From the NCBI GenBank assembly GCA_963776505.1, contig CAVZNH010000067.1, forward strand, positions 62,001-126,000: DNA of 64,000 bases, written 5' to 3'. The DNA comes from JAMXLO01 sp963776505 (GTDB taxonomy: Bacteria; Pseudomonadota; Alphaproteobacteria; Acetobacterales; Acetobacteraceae). The number at the start of each line of letters is the position of its first letter. Within the stretch, counting starts at the first letter, position 1. Shown here piece by piece: positions 40,515 through 51,400 of the stretch. The position numbers and the translations under genes were made by a program. The notes under the pieces are model-generated. The model was not told the DNA's origin and did no database searches. It saw only the letters and a list, made by a program, of their open reading frames with translations.

Positions 40515-41147
40515 CCCTGCGCCTCAGTTCGCATACGGCTGCTGCCGATCACAATCTTCGCTCTCGCCGGCTTGCTGGCCATGAAGTCGGCGCAACTGGT
40601 TCGTGCGGCGGTGCCTACACCGGTTCACGAGGCCACGCCTCAGATAGTCACGACAGCGCAGGCCGCTGTACCAGCTCCGACGCACCCCGCTGCGGCAAAG
40701 TCGAGCGAGGAGACCGTGTCGCCTGTCGACGACGCCGAGCGAAAGGTGCTGCTCGACCTACGGCAGCGCCGCGAGGAGCTGGACCAACGCGACGCAGCTT
40801 TGGCGACGCGCAAATCAATGCTTGCCGCCGCAGAACAGAAAATCGCGTCGCGCATCGCCGAGTTGCAGGCATTGCAGACTAAACTGGAGGCACTGGATAG
40901 CGCGCGCAAGCAACGTGAGGACATGGGTTGGCAGGGCCTGGTGAAGGTCTACGAGACGATGAAGCCACGCGACGCCGCAACGATCTTCAATGACCTCGAT
41001 ATGCCCGTACTTCTGCAGGTGGTGAACCGTATGAAGGAGGCGAAGGCGGCGCCCGTGCTGGCGGCTATGCAACCTGATAAGGCGCGCGACCTTACCACGA
41101 AGCTTGCTCAGATGCGCACGCAACGTGACGGCCAGGTTGGCGGCTGA
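40511..41147 (+). CDS. motE: MotE-like stator/flagellar chaperone (one +1 frameshift)
   Basis: About 211 residues. The ATG at 40511 overlaps the DUF6468 stop; a +1 shift near 40528 joins it to IRLLPITIFALAGLLAMKSA, a membrane helix of the kind expected at the MotE N-terminus. A Pro/Ala linker, a coiled coil (RQRREELDQRDAALATRK) and an MgtE-N-like domain (YETMKPRDAATIFNDLDM, LLQVVNRMKEAKAAPVLAAM) follow. MotE is a periplasmic chaperone of MotC in rhizobia; in other alphaproteobacteria its role is less clear. Without the correction, the frame lacks its signal/anchor. Confidence 0.75.
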
Positions 41148-41174
41148 ACGCGAAGGAGAAGGGACCGAACGACG

Positions 41175-41561
41175 ATGCCGATCGACAAATCCGTAAACGT
41201 GCTGATCGTCGATGACTACAAGACGATGCTGCGCATCATCCGAAATCTGCTGAAGCAGATTGAGTTCAATAACGTTGAAGAGGCCAGTGATGGCGCTGAC
41301 GCCCTGACCAAGCTGCGTGGTGGCAACTTCGGTCTGGTGATCAGCGATTGGAACATGGCGCCAATGACCGGACTGCAATTGCTACAGGAGGTGCGGGCGG
41401 ACGCCAAACTGAAGGCCACGCCATTCATCATGGTCACCGCTGAGAGCAAGGCGGAGAATGTCGTTGCTGCCAAGCAGGCCGGCGTGTCGAATTATATCGT
41501 GAAGCCGTTCAATGCGGAAACCCTGCGCGACAAGATCGAGAAGGTATTAGGTCATGTCTGA
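41175..41561 (+). CDS. cheY: Chemotaxis response regulator CheY-like
   Basis: A 128-aa single receiver domain with all active residues: Asp13, Asp14 (LIVDDYKTM), phospho-Asp58 (VISDWNMAPMTG), Thr88 (MVTAES) and Lys110 (YIVKPF). The N-M-A-P loop is characteristic of motor-binding CheYs. It overlaps cheZ by eight bases, so kinase output and phosphatase are co-expressed with the motor switch gene fliM. Confidence 0.95.
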   Translation: MPIDKSVNVLIVDDYKTMLRIIRNLLKQIEFNNVEEASDGADALTKLRGGNFGLVISDWNMAPMTGLQLLQEVRADAKLKATPFIMVTAESKAENVVAAKQAGVSNYIVKPFNAETLRDKIEKVLGHV

Positions 41562-42180
41562 GCCTGACGTGCTGGCCCAACGGCTCGCCGAGATCCGTGC
41601 GCGACATCCTGGTTCTCAACCCGAGATGGTCGCAGAAGTGGTGCGCGTCGTGCTGTCCACACTAAGCGGGGATCTGTCCGCGCAGGAGACCTCGCTGCTG
41701 GCCGAGGTGGAGGCTCTTGGCCACACCATCGCGCGAGCCAAAATCGAGATCGCCGCATTGCGGGTGGACGACATCACCGACAATCATATTCCCTTCGCGA
41801 CCGACGAACTCGATGCCATCGTCGATCACACCGCAACAGCGACCAATGCGATCCTAAGCAGTTGTGAAACACTCGATGAGGTTGCGCGGAGCGTGACCGG
41901 CGAACCGGCAACGAGACTGCAAGATGCCACCACACGTATCTATGAGGCGTGTAGCTTCCAGGACATCACCGGCCAGCGCATCAACAAGGTTGTCGGGACA
42001 CTGAAGACGATCGAAGCGAAGGTCGTCCAGATCGTCGCCACATTCGGCAACGGCGACCGGGAGACGCCAGTTGAGTTAGCGGGTGAGGCGGCCGCCGCAG
42101 AGCTGCTGAACGGCCCGCAGCACCCGGCAGTCGCCATGGATCAGTCCGACATCGATAAGCTGTTGGCCAGCTTCGAATGA
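41554..42180 (+). CDS. cheZ: Protein phosphatase CheZ
   Basis: A 208-aa helical protein with the catalytic segment ACSFQDITGQRINKV, whose Gln activates water for CheY-P hydrolysis, and a C-terminal CheY-docking tail MDQSDIDKLLASFE. An N-terminal amphipathic region precedes the long four-helix bundle. CheZ ends signalling by dephosphorylating CheY. Adjacent to cheY and overlapping the next gene by four bases. Confidence 0.93.
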   Translation: MSEPDVLAQRLAEIRARHPGSQPEMVAEVVRVVLSTLSGDLSAQETSLLAEVEALGHTIARAKIEIAALRVDDITDNHIPFATDELDAIVDHTATATNAILSSCETLDEVARSVTGEPATRLQDATTRIYEACSFQDITGQRINKVVGTLKTIEAKVVQIVATFGNGDRETPVELAGEAAAAELLNGPQHPAVAMDQSDIDKLLASFE

Positions 42181-45129
42181 CCCATCCGCCGTCCCCCCCG
42201 TGGCGGTGGGGAGGCGGGGCAATTGCGCGATACGCGATCTGTCTGCTTGTCGTCTTGCTGACCTTCCCGCCAGTCGTGGCTTTCGCCGACAGCAAGCAAG
42301 ACGCGCCAGTGCACATCGGTACCCATGATGGATACGGTCGTGTCGTATTCTATCTCCCGCCGGGAACCGATTATCATCTGACGCAGCAGGGCCAGCGCGT
42401 TGTGGTCCAGTTCGCTGGCGATCTGACGGTCGGCTCGTCGCGTGGCGTTCCGCGGAACGTCGTTAGTATCACCGGTGGGGCTCATCAGGCAGAACTGGTT
42501 GTGGCGCCAGGAACGGCCCTCCACAACTGGCGTCTCGGCGACATGGTTGTGATCGATGTGACTGGATCACGACCCCGTCAGGGATCCTCCGGCGCAGCAA
42601 GGACCCGTCGCTGCCAAATCTACCCCAGCCAAACCCGCTTCCAGCACGCCACCGACGACTGCTCCTGCAGCGGCGCCTCCGCCTGCCCAATCGTCCACGC
42701 CTAAGACCGAGCCGCCACCGAAGATCGAAGCGGCAAACCAGCACCCGGAACTCGCCCGGGCGGCCGCCGCGCCGCAACCGGCCACGCCGCTACCGGCCGT
42801 CTCGCAGGAAGCGCCTGCCGCTTCAGCATCTCAAGCGAGTCCGCCCGCCGCTGCTGCTAGCGCCGCAATGCAATCCACATCCAGCGTCGACTCCGAACTT
42901 GTTGTGCCAGCGGACTCACAGGTAGGCGTCGCGGTGTTCCGGCGCGGCTTTGCGGCGCTGATCGTGTTCGATCGACCCAGCACCATCGACACGGCATCGT
43001 TGCATGATGACCCGGTGTTCGGCTCCGCTTCCGTACAGACGCTGCCAACCGCGACTCTGATCCGCGTGCAACTCGATGGGGGCTCGGCGCTCGCTACCTC
43101 GCGCACCGCCGACGCGTGGCACATTTCGACTGTCGCACGGGAACCAGCGCTGCGTCCTATTCAGGCGACGGTCGCCGAGGATCGCCTGGTCCTGCTGGCT
43201 GCTGCGCCAGGAAGTGTCGTGAGCCTGGTGGATCCCGATTCGGGCGCCACCCTATTGGTCGGAACACAACGACATGAAGGCCAGAGCGTTCCGGTGCAGC
43301 GCCATTCGCCGGAGTTCACGTTGCTACCGACCTGGCAGGGCGTGGTGGTAGAACCAAACGCCGACACGGTGATATTGCGCCCGACCGCGCAGGGTTTCGT
43401 GATTTCTGGCGCCTCAGCCTTGTCACCGTCCTCCGATATCGCCGATCAACTCGCACGCATTGGCCTGACGCGGCAGTTCGACTTCCCTAGCCAGCCCCAT
43501 GCAGTGCTGCTGCAACGCCTGCAGCGCCAGATGGTGGAGGATGCAAATTCACCACCGCTCGCCCGCGGCCCGCGCAGGCAAGCCGTGGCTCGTACGATGA
43601 TCGCGCTCGGCCTCGGTGCCGAGGCACGTGCCATGTTGCATATCGCGGCAGCCGACGATCCACATGAGGCCAGCTCGCCGGACAATGGCGCGCTGTCGTC
43701 GATCGCCGCTCTGCTCGCTCATCGACCCGACGAGACAGATGGCTTGGCCGATCCGCGCCTTCCCCCTGCTGACGACATCGTACTGTGGCGTGCCGTGCGC
43801 CTGGCGCAGTTGCAGGATGGCTCTGCGCCGGCCGCTGCGATGTTCGCCGCGACGCTGCCGCTGGTGCTCGCCTACCCACCGGAAGTGCGCGATCGCATAC
43901 TGCCGTTGGCGGCCGAGACACTGGTCGCGGGGGGTGAGATTGCTCCCGCTGAGGCCTTACTCCAGGCGCGCAAGGATGATGCCACGCTCGATTTAGCCCG
44001 CGCCATGTTGCAGGAGGCCCGGGGCGACAACGCTGGTGCATTGGCCAGCTACGAAAAGCTGGCGCAGTCACCGGACCAATCGGTACACGCTCGCGCTGCA
44101 ATTCGTGCGGTGGAATTGCGCCTCGCTTCGGGCGCGCTCGATGCCAGGCAGGCAGCCAATCAACTGGAGAGCCTGCTGTACTCCTGGCGGGGCGATAAGC
44201 GCGAACTCGCGCTACGCGAACGTCTGGCGGCGCTCGATGCGCGCATCGGAGCGTGGCGTTCCGGACTTGCTTTGCTGCGGGACAGCGAGTCGGTGTTCCC
44301 CGATGACAAAGCCGCGATCCACGGCGAATTGGCCGATATGTTCGCCGGGTTGCTGCGCGGTGACGTGGCGGACACGCTGCCGCCGCTGGAACTGGTGTCG
44401 GTAGTGGAAGAAAACGCGGATCTGCTCCCAATCGGCCCGGACGGCGAAGCGTTGCAGGCCAAACTGGCCGATCGGTTGGTGGAACTTGAATTGCCGAAGC
44501 GCGCCGGGCCGCTTTTGGAGAAGCTGATGCAGGCGGCGAAATCTGGCATCGTTCGTGCCGGCTTCGGTGCGCGGCTCGCGGCCCTGCGGCTGCGCGAAGG
44601 TGACACAGCAGGAGCGCTGGAAGCGCTCGATGCATCCGTCGCGGAAGATCTGTCGCCGGATCTCATCGAACGCCGTACCCTTCTGGTTGCCGCCGCCAAC
44701 GCGCGACGCGGCGACAACGACCGGGCGCTCGCGGCACTCGGCTCGCTCGACAGCGCGGCAGCCTGCGAGGCACGGGCGACGATCCTGGAAAGGGCGAACG
44801 ATTGGCCAGCGGCCCAGCGGGCGCTGGCCGACTATGCCGCCAAGACAGTACCGCCCGACGGCAAACTGGACGATCCACAACGCCGGACACTCCTGCGCCT
44901 CGCCACAGCTGCCGCTCGCGCGGGCGACGATACGGCACTGACGGCGCTCCGCCAGCGTGAGGGAGGGCGGATGGAAACCGGGCCGTTGGCCGACATGTTC
45001 CGCTTACTGACAGCCGACAAGGTGCGCGGCGTCGCCGACCTGAAGCGGTCAGGGCAGGAGGCGACCCTGGCGCGCGGACTGCCAGGTGAGTTAAGGGCCC
45101 TGCAACCCTCCGGCGCAGCCGCTCAGTAA
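42177..45129 (+). CDS. Large secreted TPR protein of the flagellar/chemotaxis cluster (one +1 frameshift)
   Basis: About 983 residues when joined across a +1 break near 42570. Order: signal peptide (ICLLVVLLTFPPVVAFA); a beta domain resembling AMIN (VVFYLPPGTDYHLTQQGQRV, FAGDLTVGSSRGVPRN); a Pro/Ala/Ser/Thr/Lys linker of about 90 residues; a second beta region (VAVFRRGFAALIVFDRPS); then helical repeats to the end (EARGDNAGALASYEKLAQ, LREGDTAGALEALDAS). It overlaps cheZ by ATGA. I know no characterised homologue; it is probably a periplasmic scaffold tied to the flagellum. Its second codons also contain a G/C palindrome-like stretch (PPSPPWRWGGG). Confidence 0.7.
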
Positions 45130-45266
45130 TGCCGGCGTCGCAACAGACCAAATAGCCTCTTGCATGCTGCCCCCCCTTTCCCCATGTTCCGCGACCTTGG
45201 CCCGAGGGAACGGACGCCGCGAGCGGCCGTTCCAGAGGCTGTCTACTGGTAGGAACGGGGTACGCA

Positions 45267-45696
45267 ATGGACGCACTCAGCCCGCTGGGGATGGTCTCGG
45301 ACGCTCCGAGCGAGGATGCCCCGAAGGACTACTTTGTTCGTGAGGGACGGCGTGAAGTTCGCCGGCACGCATCTGCTGCTGGACCTGTGGGGAGCAAGCA
45401 ATCTCACGGATCCGGAGCTGATCGATCGTGCGCTGCGGGATGCTGCCGAAGCGGCCAACGCAACGATCCTGCACAGCCATTTCCACCACTTCGGCCCTGA
45501 TGGCGGCGTGAGTGGCGTCCTCGTGCTGGCGGAAAGCCACATCTCGATCCACACGTGGCCCGAGCGCGATTTCGCCGCCGTGGACATCTTCATGTGCGGC
45601 GCCTGCAATCCGTACCATTCGCTGCCAGTGCTGAAGGATGTGTTTGCCCCGAAGTCGATCCTGCTGTCCGAGCAGCGGCGTGGGCTGATTCCGTAG
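45267..45696 (+). CDS. speD: S-adenosylmethionine decarboxylase proenzyme (one +1 frameshift)
   Basis: About 142 residues. The N-terminal frame (MDALSPLGMVSDAPSEDAPK) shifts near 45344, where one of three G residues must be dropped to give VREDGVKFAGTHLLLDLWGA. The self-cleavage site is in AESHISIHTWPERDFAAVDI (pyruvoyl formed from the Ser), with FMCGACNP near the end: the class 1b bacterial type. It makes decarboxylated AdoMet for speE immediately downstream. An intrinsic-terminator-like hairpin separates the two. Confidence 0.9.
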
Positions 45697-45720
45697 CGAC
45701 TTTGTCCTTGGCGTGGTGCG

Positions 45721-45755
45721 CGGCCCGGATGCGATGCTCCGGGCCGTTCTGTTTG
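45721..45755 (+). terminator. Hairpin with T-rich tail between speD and speE
   Basis: cggcccgga pairs perfectly with tccgggccg around an 8-base loop and is followed by ttctgttt. It has the form of an intrinsic terminator. As it lies just before speE's ribosome site (GGAG, ATG 45765), it may be a partial terminator or attenuator controlling speE relative to speD. Confidence 0.6.
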
Positions 45756-45764
45756 GAGACCGGC

Positions 45765-46637
45765 ATGGCGACCGATAGTTGGATCAACGAGACGCTGTAT
45801 CCCGACTGGGGACAGCGCTTCCTGGTTGAGCGTGAGCTGGCACGGGTGCAGAGCGACTTTCAGGACATCGTGGTCTTCGACAGCTTCTCGCATGGCCGTG
45901 TGATGGTGCTGGACGGGGTGATCCAGATCACCGAGCGCGACGAGTTCGTATACCAGGAGATGCTCACGCATGTGCCGTTGCTGGCGCATGGCGCGGCGGC
46001 AAACGTGCTGATCATCGGCGCCGGCGATGGCGGCGTGCTGCGCCGTGTGCTGCAGCATCGCGGCGTGCGGCGCGCTGTGATGGTCGAGATCGATGGCGAA
46101 GTGATCCGGCTGGCGAAGGAGTTTCTACCGCGGATCGGCGCCGACTCCTGGAACGATCCGCGCGCCGAGGTGATCGTCGGCGACGGCATCGATTATGTGA
46201 AGCGCGCACCGGACGCGACATTCGATGTAATCATCGTCGATTCGACGGACCCGATCGGTGTCGGTGAGGTGTTGTTCACCGACGAGTTCTACGCCAACTG
46301 CGCACGCATCCTGACAGCGCGCGGGTTGGTGGTGAACCAGTGCGGCGTGCCATTCATGCAGGCGGACGAACTCCGTCAGACCAGCGTGCGGCGCGCGAAG
46401 TTCCTGCCGCATGTCACGGCGTATGTTGCGGCGGTGCCGACATACGTCGGCGGTTTCATGACGCTGGGATGGGCGGCGAAAGATGCCTCGCTGACGCGGG
46501 TCGGTGCAGATGAATTGCGGGTGCGCGCGCAGTCCGCCGGCGTCCTCGGCACGACGCGCTACTGGACGCCGGAGATCCATGTGGGTGCCTTCAATCTCCC
46601 GCCCTATATCTCAGAACATCTCCCGCGTCAGGAGTGA
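45765..46637 (+). CDS. speE: Spermidine synthase
   Basis: A 290-aa aminopropyltransferase. Motifs: ITERDEFVYQEMLTHVPLLA, decarboxylated-AdoMet site LIIGAGDGGVLRRVL, VEIDGEVIRLAKEFLP, GDGIDYV and VIIVDSTDPIGVG with the catalytic Asp. It transfers the aminopropyl group to putrescine. ATG 45765 has GGAG 8 bases upstream; the longer frame from 45555 is antisense-like filler over speD. Confidence 0.96.
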   Translation: MATDSWINETLYPDWGQRFLVERELARVQSDFQDIVVFDSFSHGRVMVLDGVIQITERDEFVYQEMLTHVPLLAHGAAANVLIIGAGDGGVLRRVLQHRGVRRAVMVEIDGEVIRLAKEFLPRIGADSWNDPRAEVIVGDGIDYVKRAPDATFDVIIVDSTDPIGVGEVLFTDEFYANCARILTARGLVVNQCGVPFMQADELRQTSVRRAKFLPHVTAYVAAVPTYVGGFMTLGWAAKDASLTRVGADELRVRAQSAGVLGTTRYWTPEIHVGAFNLPPYISEHLPRQE

Positions 46638-46640
46638 CCA

Positions 46641-47408
46641 GTGAACGATAACGTCATCATCACCCGCACGGATGGCGTGCTGGAAATTCGCCTCAACCGG
46701 CCAGAGAAGAAGAATGCGTTGACGCGCGAAATGTATGACGCGATGGCCGACGCTTTCGCGCAGGTTGATGCCAGTCCCACGCTGCGCGTCGCACTTCTGA
46801 CCGGTTCGGGCGACACGTTCACCTCAGGCAATGACATAGCCGACTTTCAGGCACGCGCGACGGGGAAGCGAGAGAGCTCGGCGTCGCGCTTCCTGCCGAC
46901 GATAGCGTCGATACAGAAGCCGCTGATCGCCGCGGTGAACGGAGCGGCGATCGGCGTCGGCACCACGATGCTGATGCACTGCGACCTCATCGTTGCCGCA
47001 CGTTCCGCCCGCTTCGTGATGCCGTTCACCAGTCTCGGCCTGGTGCCCGAGGCCGCAAGCTCGCTGCTTTTCCCCCGCCTGCTCGGTAATCAGCGAGCCA
47101 GCGCGCTGCTGCTCCTCGGCGAGCCACTGGATGCGGCGACAGCGCACGAGTGGGGCTTTGTGAATCGCGTCGTCGATGACGCGGCGCTGCTGGAGACGGC
47201 TTACGAGATCGCACATCGGCTCGCATCTCTGCCGCCTCAGGCCGTGCGGCTTACCAAGCATCTTATCCGGCACGGCGCGACCGACCTCGCGGCGCGCATG
47301 GAGGAAGAGCTCAAGCTGTTCCGTGAACGCCTCGGCTCGCCCGAGGCAGCCGAGGCATTCAGGGCATTCATGGAGAAGCGCAAGCCTGACTTTTCCGGTT
47401 TCGCCTAG
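46641..47408 (+). CDS. Enoyl-CoA hydratase/isomerase family protein
   Basis: A 255-aa crotonase-fold enzyme: RLNRPEKKNALTREMYDAM, oxyanion-hole segments GNDIADF and NGAAIGVG, and LVPEAASSLLFPRLLG with one catalytic Glu. In true hydratases a second Glu is usual earlier; here that position looks non-acidic, as in many isomerase-like members. GTG start 3 bases after speE. Function could be hydratase or delta3-delta2 isomerase. Confidence 0.88.
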   Translation: MNDNVIITRTDGVLEIRLNRPEKKNALTREMYDAMADAFAQVDASPTLRVALLTGSGDTFTSGNDIADFQARATGKRESSASRFLPTIASIQKPLIAAVNGAAIGVGTTMLMHCDLIVAARSARFVMPFTSLGLVPEAASSLLFPRLLGNQRASALLLLGEPLDAATAHEWGFVNRVVDDAALLETAYEIAHRLASLPPQAVRLTKHLIRHGATDLAARMEEELKLFRERLGSPEAAEAFRAFMEKRKPDFSGFA

Positions 47409-48319
47409 CGCGCGACCGGCTGCGATAGCAGGTAGTCCCGCAGGTGGCTCACGTGAATGTCGCGCGCCGCGTCGGGGCGGCCTCGGATGACGAAGTCCCA
47501 CGACCCCGGCAGCGATCGGTCGGCAAATAGCCGGGCGAGCCGTCCGCTGGCGAGCTCGAAGTCGATCAGCGGCCGGCGCCCCAGTGCGATGCCGGCTCCC
47601 GCTATCGCCGCACCGATAGCAGCGTTGAACGTGTCGAACCGAACGACGGTTGGCCTCGCCCTGGCCGGGATGCCGAGCAGATCGAGCCAGGTGCGCCAAG
47701 CCTTCTCGCGGCTGCTGCCGTGGTCCTCCTGCAACAGGTTGTGGCGTAGAAGGTCCTGCGTCCCGCCGACCGGGAGCAGTGACGGGCTGCACACCGGAAA
47801 TACCGTCTCGCTGAACAGCAGTCGGTCGCCCGCCGCAAGTTCCCCCGGACGGGAGCGCAGTATGGCGAGATCGAGGCCCTCCCGCACCATGTCCGGCTCT
47901 GGCTCTTCGATGGCTCGAACCTGCCACTGCACCGAAGGGTGCAGTGCTGCGAATGCCGCCAGCCGTGGCGCGAGCCACAGCGAGGCAACCGAACCATTGG
48001 CCGAGATCGCCAGCATCGGCCGTATGCCACGGGCACGTTCGCGTACCGCCTCGCAGGCCGTGGCGAGTTGAGCGAAGGTCGCCTCGACGGTGGCGAGCAG
48101 CGACGCGCCCTCCGGCGTCACTGCGGTGCGCGTGTGGCCGGCGCCGTTGCTCGCGCGTGTCAGCAGCCGTGTGCCGAGCGTCGCCTCGAGACCACGGATC
48201 TGGTGGCTCACAGCGGACGTGCTGACATGCAGCGCCAGTGCCGCCCGTGCGAATGAGCCGTGGCGCGCGACGGCAGCAAACGCACGCAACGCCGCCAGAG
48301 GGGGAATGCGGTCAGTCAT
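47405..48319 (-). CDS. LysR-family transcriptional regulator (GcvA-like)
   Basis: A 304-aa regulator: N-terminal winged helix (PPLAALRAFAAVARHGSFAR, ALHVSTSAVSHQIRGLE) and a type 2 periplasmic-binding effector domain, with the GcvA/AmpR-like FDTFNAAIGAAIAGAGIALG. ATG 48319 is the natural start; the open frame upstream is antisense to the ABC gene. It is divergent from that ABC gene with a 96-base interval, so autoregulation and control of the exporter are likely. Confidence 0.92.
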   Translation of the reverse strand: MTDRIPPLAALRAFAAVARHGSFARAALALHVSTSAVSHQIRGLEATLGTRLLTRASNGAGHTRTAVTPEGASLLATVEATFAQLATACEAVRERARGIRPMLAISANGSVASLWLAPRLAAFAALHPSVQWQVRAIEEPEPDMVREGLDLAILRSRPGELAAGDRLLFSETVFPVCSPSLLPVGGTQDLLRHNLLQEDHGSSREKAWRTWLDLLGIPARARPTVVRFDTFNAAIGAAIAGAGIALGRRPLIDFELASGRLARLFADRSLPGSWDFVIRGRPDAARDIHVSHLRDYLLSQPVAR

Positions 48320-48415
48320 CGCTGTCCAATATAACTCAACAGCGGTTGAAAATCTCGCGTTTGCGCAACACCATCGCAGACGCCCAGGATGCGCCCGCAT
48401 CGCAGGAGGGCCGAC

Positions 48416-51400
48416 GTGCATTTCGATCTGAGACTGTGGCGAATGACGCAAGGCCTGCGGGGGCGCATCGCCCTCGGCATCCTGCTCGGCCTGCTCGCCC
48501 TCGCCGTCGGCATCGCACGCTTCGCCTTCCTCGGCCAGTTCCTCGCCAGGTTGTTCCGCGCGGCACCGACTGCCCAACTGGTCATTCCCCTGGTCGGCAT
48601 CCTCGCCGCCATTCTGCTCCGCGCCTGGCTCGACGACCTTCGCACCATGATTGCGCACCGTACCGCGGCCCGCGTGCAGGAGGCATTGCGCGTGCGCCTG
48701 TACGACAAGATCGTCGCCCTCGGCCCGGTATGGTTCGGTGCTGAACGCACCGGCGGCGTGATGCTGTCGATCATTGATGGCGTGGAGCAGTTGCAGACCT
48801 TCTTCGGCCAGTACATTCCCCAGGTCTCGATCGCCGCCTGCGCTCCGGTGGCAATCTTTGCCTTCATGGCGTTCTGGGATCTCCCCGTCGCCACTGTGAT
48901 GCTCTGCGCCGCGCTGTTTACTCTCGCAGCGCCGACTGTCGTCCATAAGCGTACCGGCCTGGCATCGCGCGAGCGTCAGCAGGCGTTCAAGGCGTTCGGT
49001 GAGGAATTCCTTGATGCGGTGCAGGGACTGCCGACATTGAAAGCATTCGGCCAGAGCGGTGCGTTCGGTCGGATCCTTGCCGACAGGGCGCGCGCTCTGT
49101 CCGACAGCACTTTCCTCGGTACTCGGCACCAGCATACTCACTCGGGGCATCACCGACCTCGGCTGTGCCCTCGGTGCCGCCGCGGCACTCGCGCTGGGTG
49201 CCTACCGCGTCCGCCACGGCGAGATGAGCCTTGAGGCGCTGTTGATCGTGCTGATGGCCGGCACGGAAATCTTCCGTCCGCTGCGCGATCTGCGCACCGT
49301 GCTGCACCAGGGTCTGACCGGCCAGGCAGCAGCGGCCGGCATCAACGCGCTGCTGGATGAGCCGGTCACCGCGCCGAGCGCGCCGGCCAACCCGGCGCAC
49401 GTCTTGGCACTCACGCCCAGCATCGCCTTTGACAACGTGCAGTTTGCCTACCCCGGCGGCAGACGTGCCGCGCACCAGGGACTTTCGTTCAGCATTGCCG
49501 CAGGCGAACGTGTCGGCGTGGTCGGACCCAGCGGATCCGGCAAGTCCACCATTGTGCGCCTGCTGCTCCGCCTGCATGACCCGCAGAGCGGCGCCGTGCG
49601 CATCGGTGGACAGGACCTGCGCGCGCTCGATCCGGATGCGGTGCGCAGGATGATCGCCGTCGTGGCGCAGGACACCCACCTGTTCCACGGCACGATTGAG
49701 GACAACCTGCGTCTCGGGCGGCCCGACGCCGACGAGTGCGAGGTCGTAGCCGCCGCGCGCGCTGCCAACGCGCATGACTTCATCGAAGCTTTGCCCGATG
49801 GCTATCAGACGGTGATCGGCGAGCGCGGCGCGCGCCTCTCGGGCGGGCAACGCCAGCGCATCGCCATCGCCCGGGCGTTGCTGCGCGACGCGCCGGTCCT
49901 GGTGCTGGACGAGGCGCTGTCATCGGTCGACGCAGAGAATGAGGCGGTGATCCAGCAGGCGCTGGATCGCCTGATGGTCGGGCGCACCACGCTGATACTG
50001 GCGCATCGCCTGTCCAGTGTCATCAACGCCGACCGCATCCTGGTGCTGCAAGAGGGCGTGGTGGCAGAGAGCGGTCGCCATGCGGAACTGATCGCGCACG
50101 ATGGCCCTTATCGTCGGCTGATGGGTCCGCAGCTCGCCGAACGCACCGACGCGATCGCACCGGTCGGCGATTTAGCCGCCCCGAGCAGCGCGCCGGTGGA
50201 GGACACCACCGCTGTGGTGCACGACCTTGCCCAGGACGCCGCGGAGGTGGGCTGGCCCGAGACGATCCGTACGCTGCTGGGGTTCATCCGCCCTTGGCGG
50301 CGCCAGCTTGCGATCACCGTCTCCTGCGGCATCGGCCGCGTCATCGCCTTCATCGGCGTCGGCGTACTCGGTGCGCTGATCATCACGGCGGTGCGGGCGA
50401 ATGCGCCATCGCTGCTTCTGGTCGTGCTGCTGATCGCGGCAGCGCCGGTCACCGGGTTGCTGCACTGGCTCGAAATCGTTCCTGGCCCACGACATGGCGT
50501 ACCGGCTGCTCGCCGTGATGCGGGTCGATCTCTACCGCAAGCTCGATGCGCTGGCGCCAGCCTACCTCCTGAAGCGCCGCTCCGGCGACCTGGTCGCGCT
50601 GGCAACTCAGGATGTAGAGACCATTGAGTATTTCTACGCCCACACGGTCGCGCCCGCCTTCGTCGCGGTGCTGATCCCGGGAGCGGTGCTGGTGACGCTC
50701 GCCGTGGTTGCCTGGCCGCTCGCCCTCGCACTGCTGCCGTTCCTCGCCTATGCCGCCGGTTCGCCGGTGCTTGGCCGGCGGCGCATCGACCGCCTCGCGT
50801 CCACGGCGCGCCGTGCTCTGGGTGAGCTCGGCGCACATGCAACAGAGACCATTCAGGGCCTGTCCGAGCTGATTGCATTCGAAGCGACGACGCGGCGTCG
50901 CGACGAATTCATGGCCTGTGTCCGACAGTATCAGGCGATGCGGCTTGTGCTCCTGCACGATCTCACGCGGCAGACAGTCGGTCTTGAAGTGGCGACTGGC
51001 CTCGGCGGCTTGGCCGTCGCTGCGGTCGGCGCTTTCCTCGTCATGCACGGCTGGATGGCACCGACATTGCTGCCGCTGTTGGTGCTGGTGTCGATCGCCG
51101 CCTTCCTGCCGGTATCCGAAATCGCTCAGGTCGGCCGCCAGCTTGCCGATACGATTGCATCCACACGCAGATTGCATGTGGTGCATTCCGAACCGGTGGC
51201 GATCACCGACGGCCCGGTGCTACCCGCAGCGCCGCGCGGCGGCTCCACCGTGCGCTTCGAGCATGTGCGCTTCACCTATCCGGGCCGGCAGCGCCCCGCG
51301 CTGGCGGATGCGGACTTCGACGTACCCGCCGGCGCGACGATCGCGCTGGTTGGACCTTCGGGGGCGGGTAAGACCACTATCGCCAATCTGCTGCTGCGCT

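Noticed and set aside
47405..49153. Long minus-strand frame that would extend the LysR protein to 582 aa
   Set aside because: The upstream 278 codons are antisense to the ABC exporter gene; the helix-turn-helix begins right after ATG 48319, the normal LysR start.
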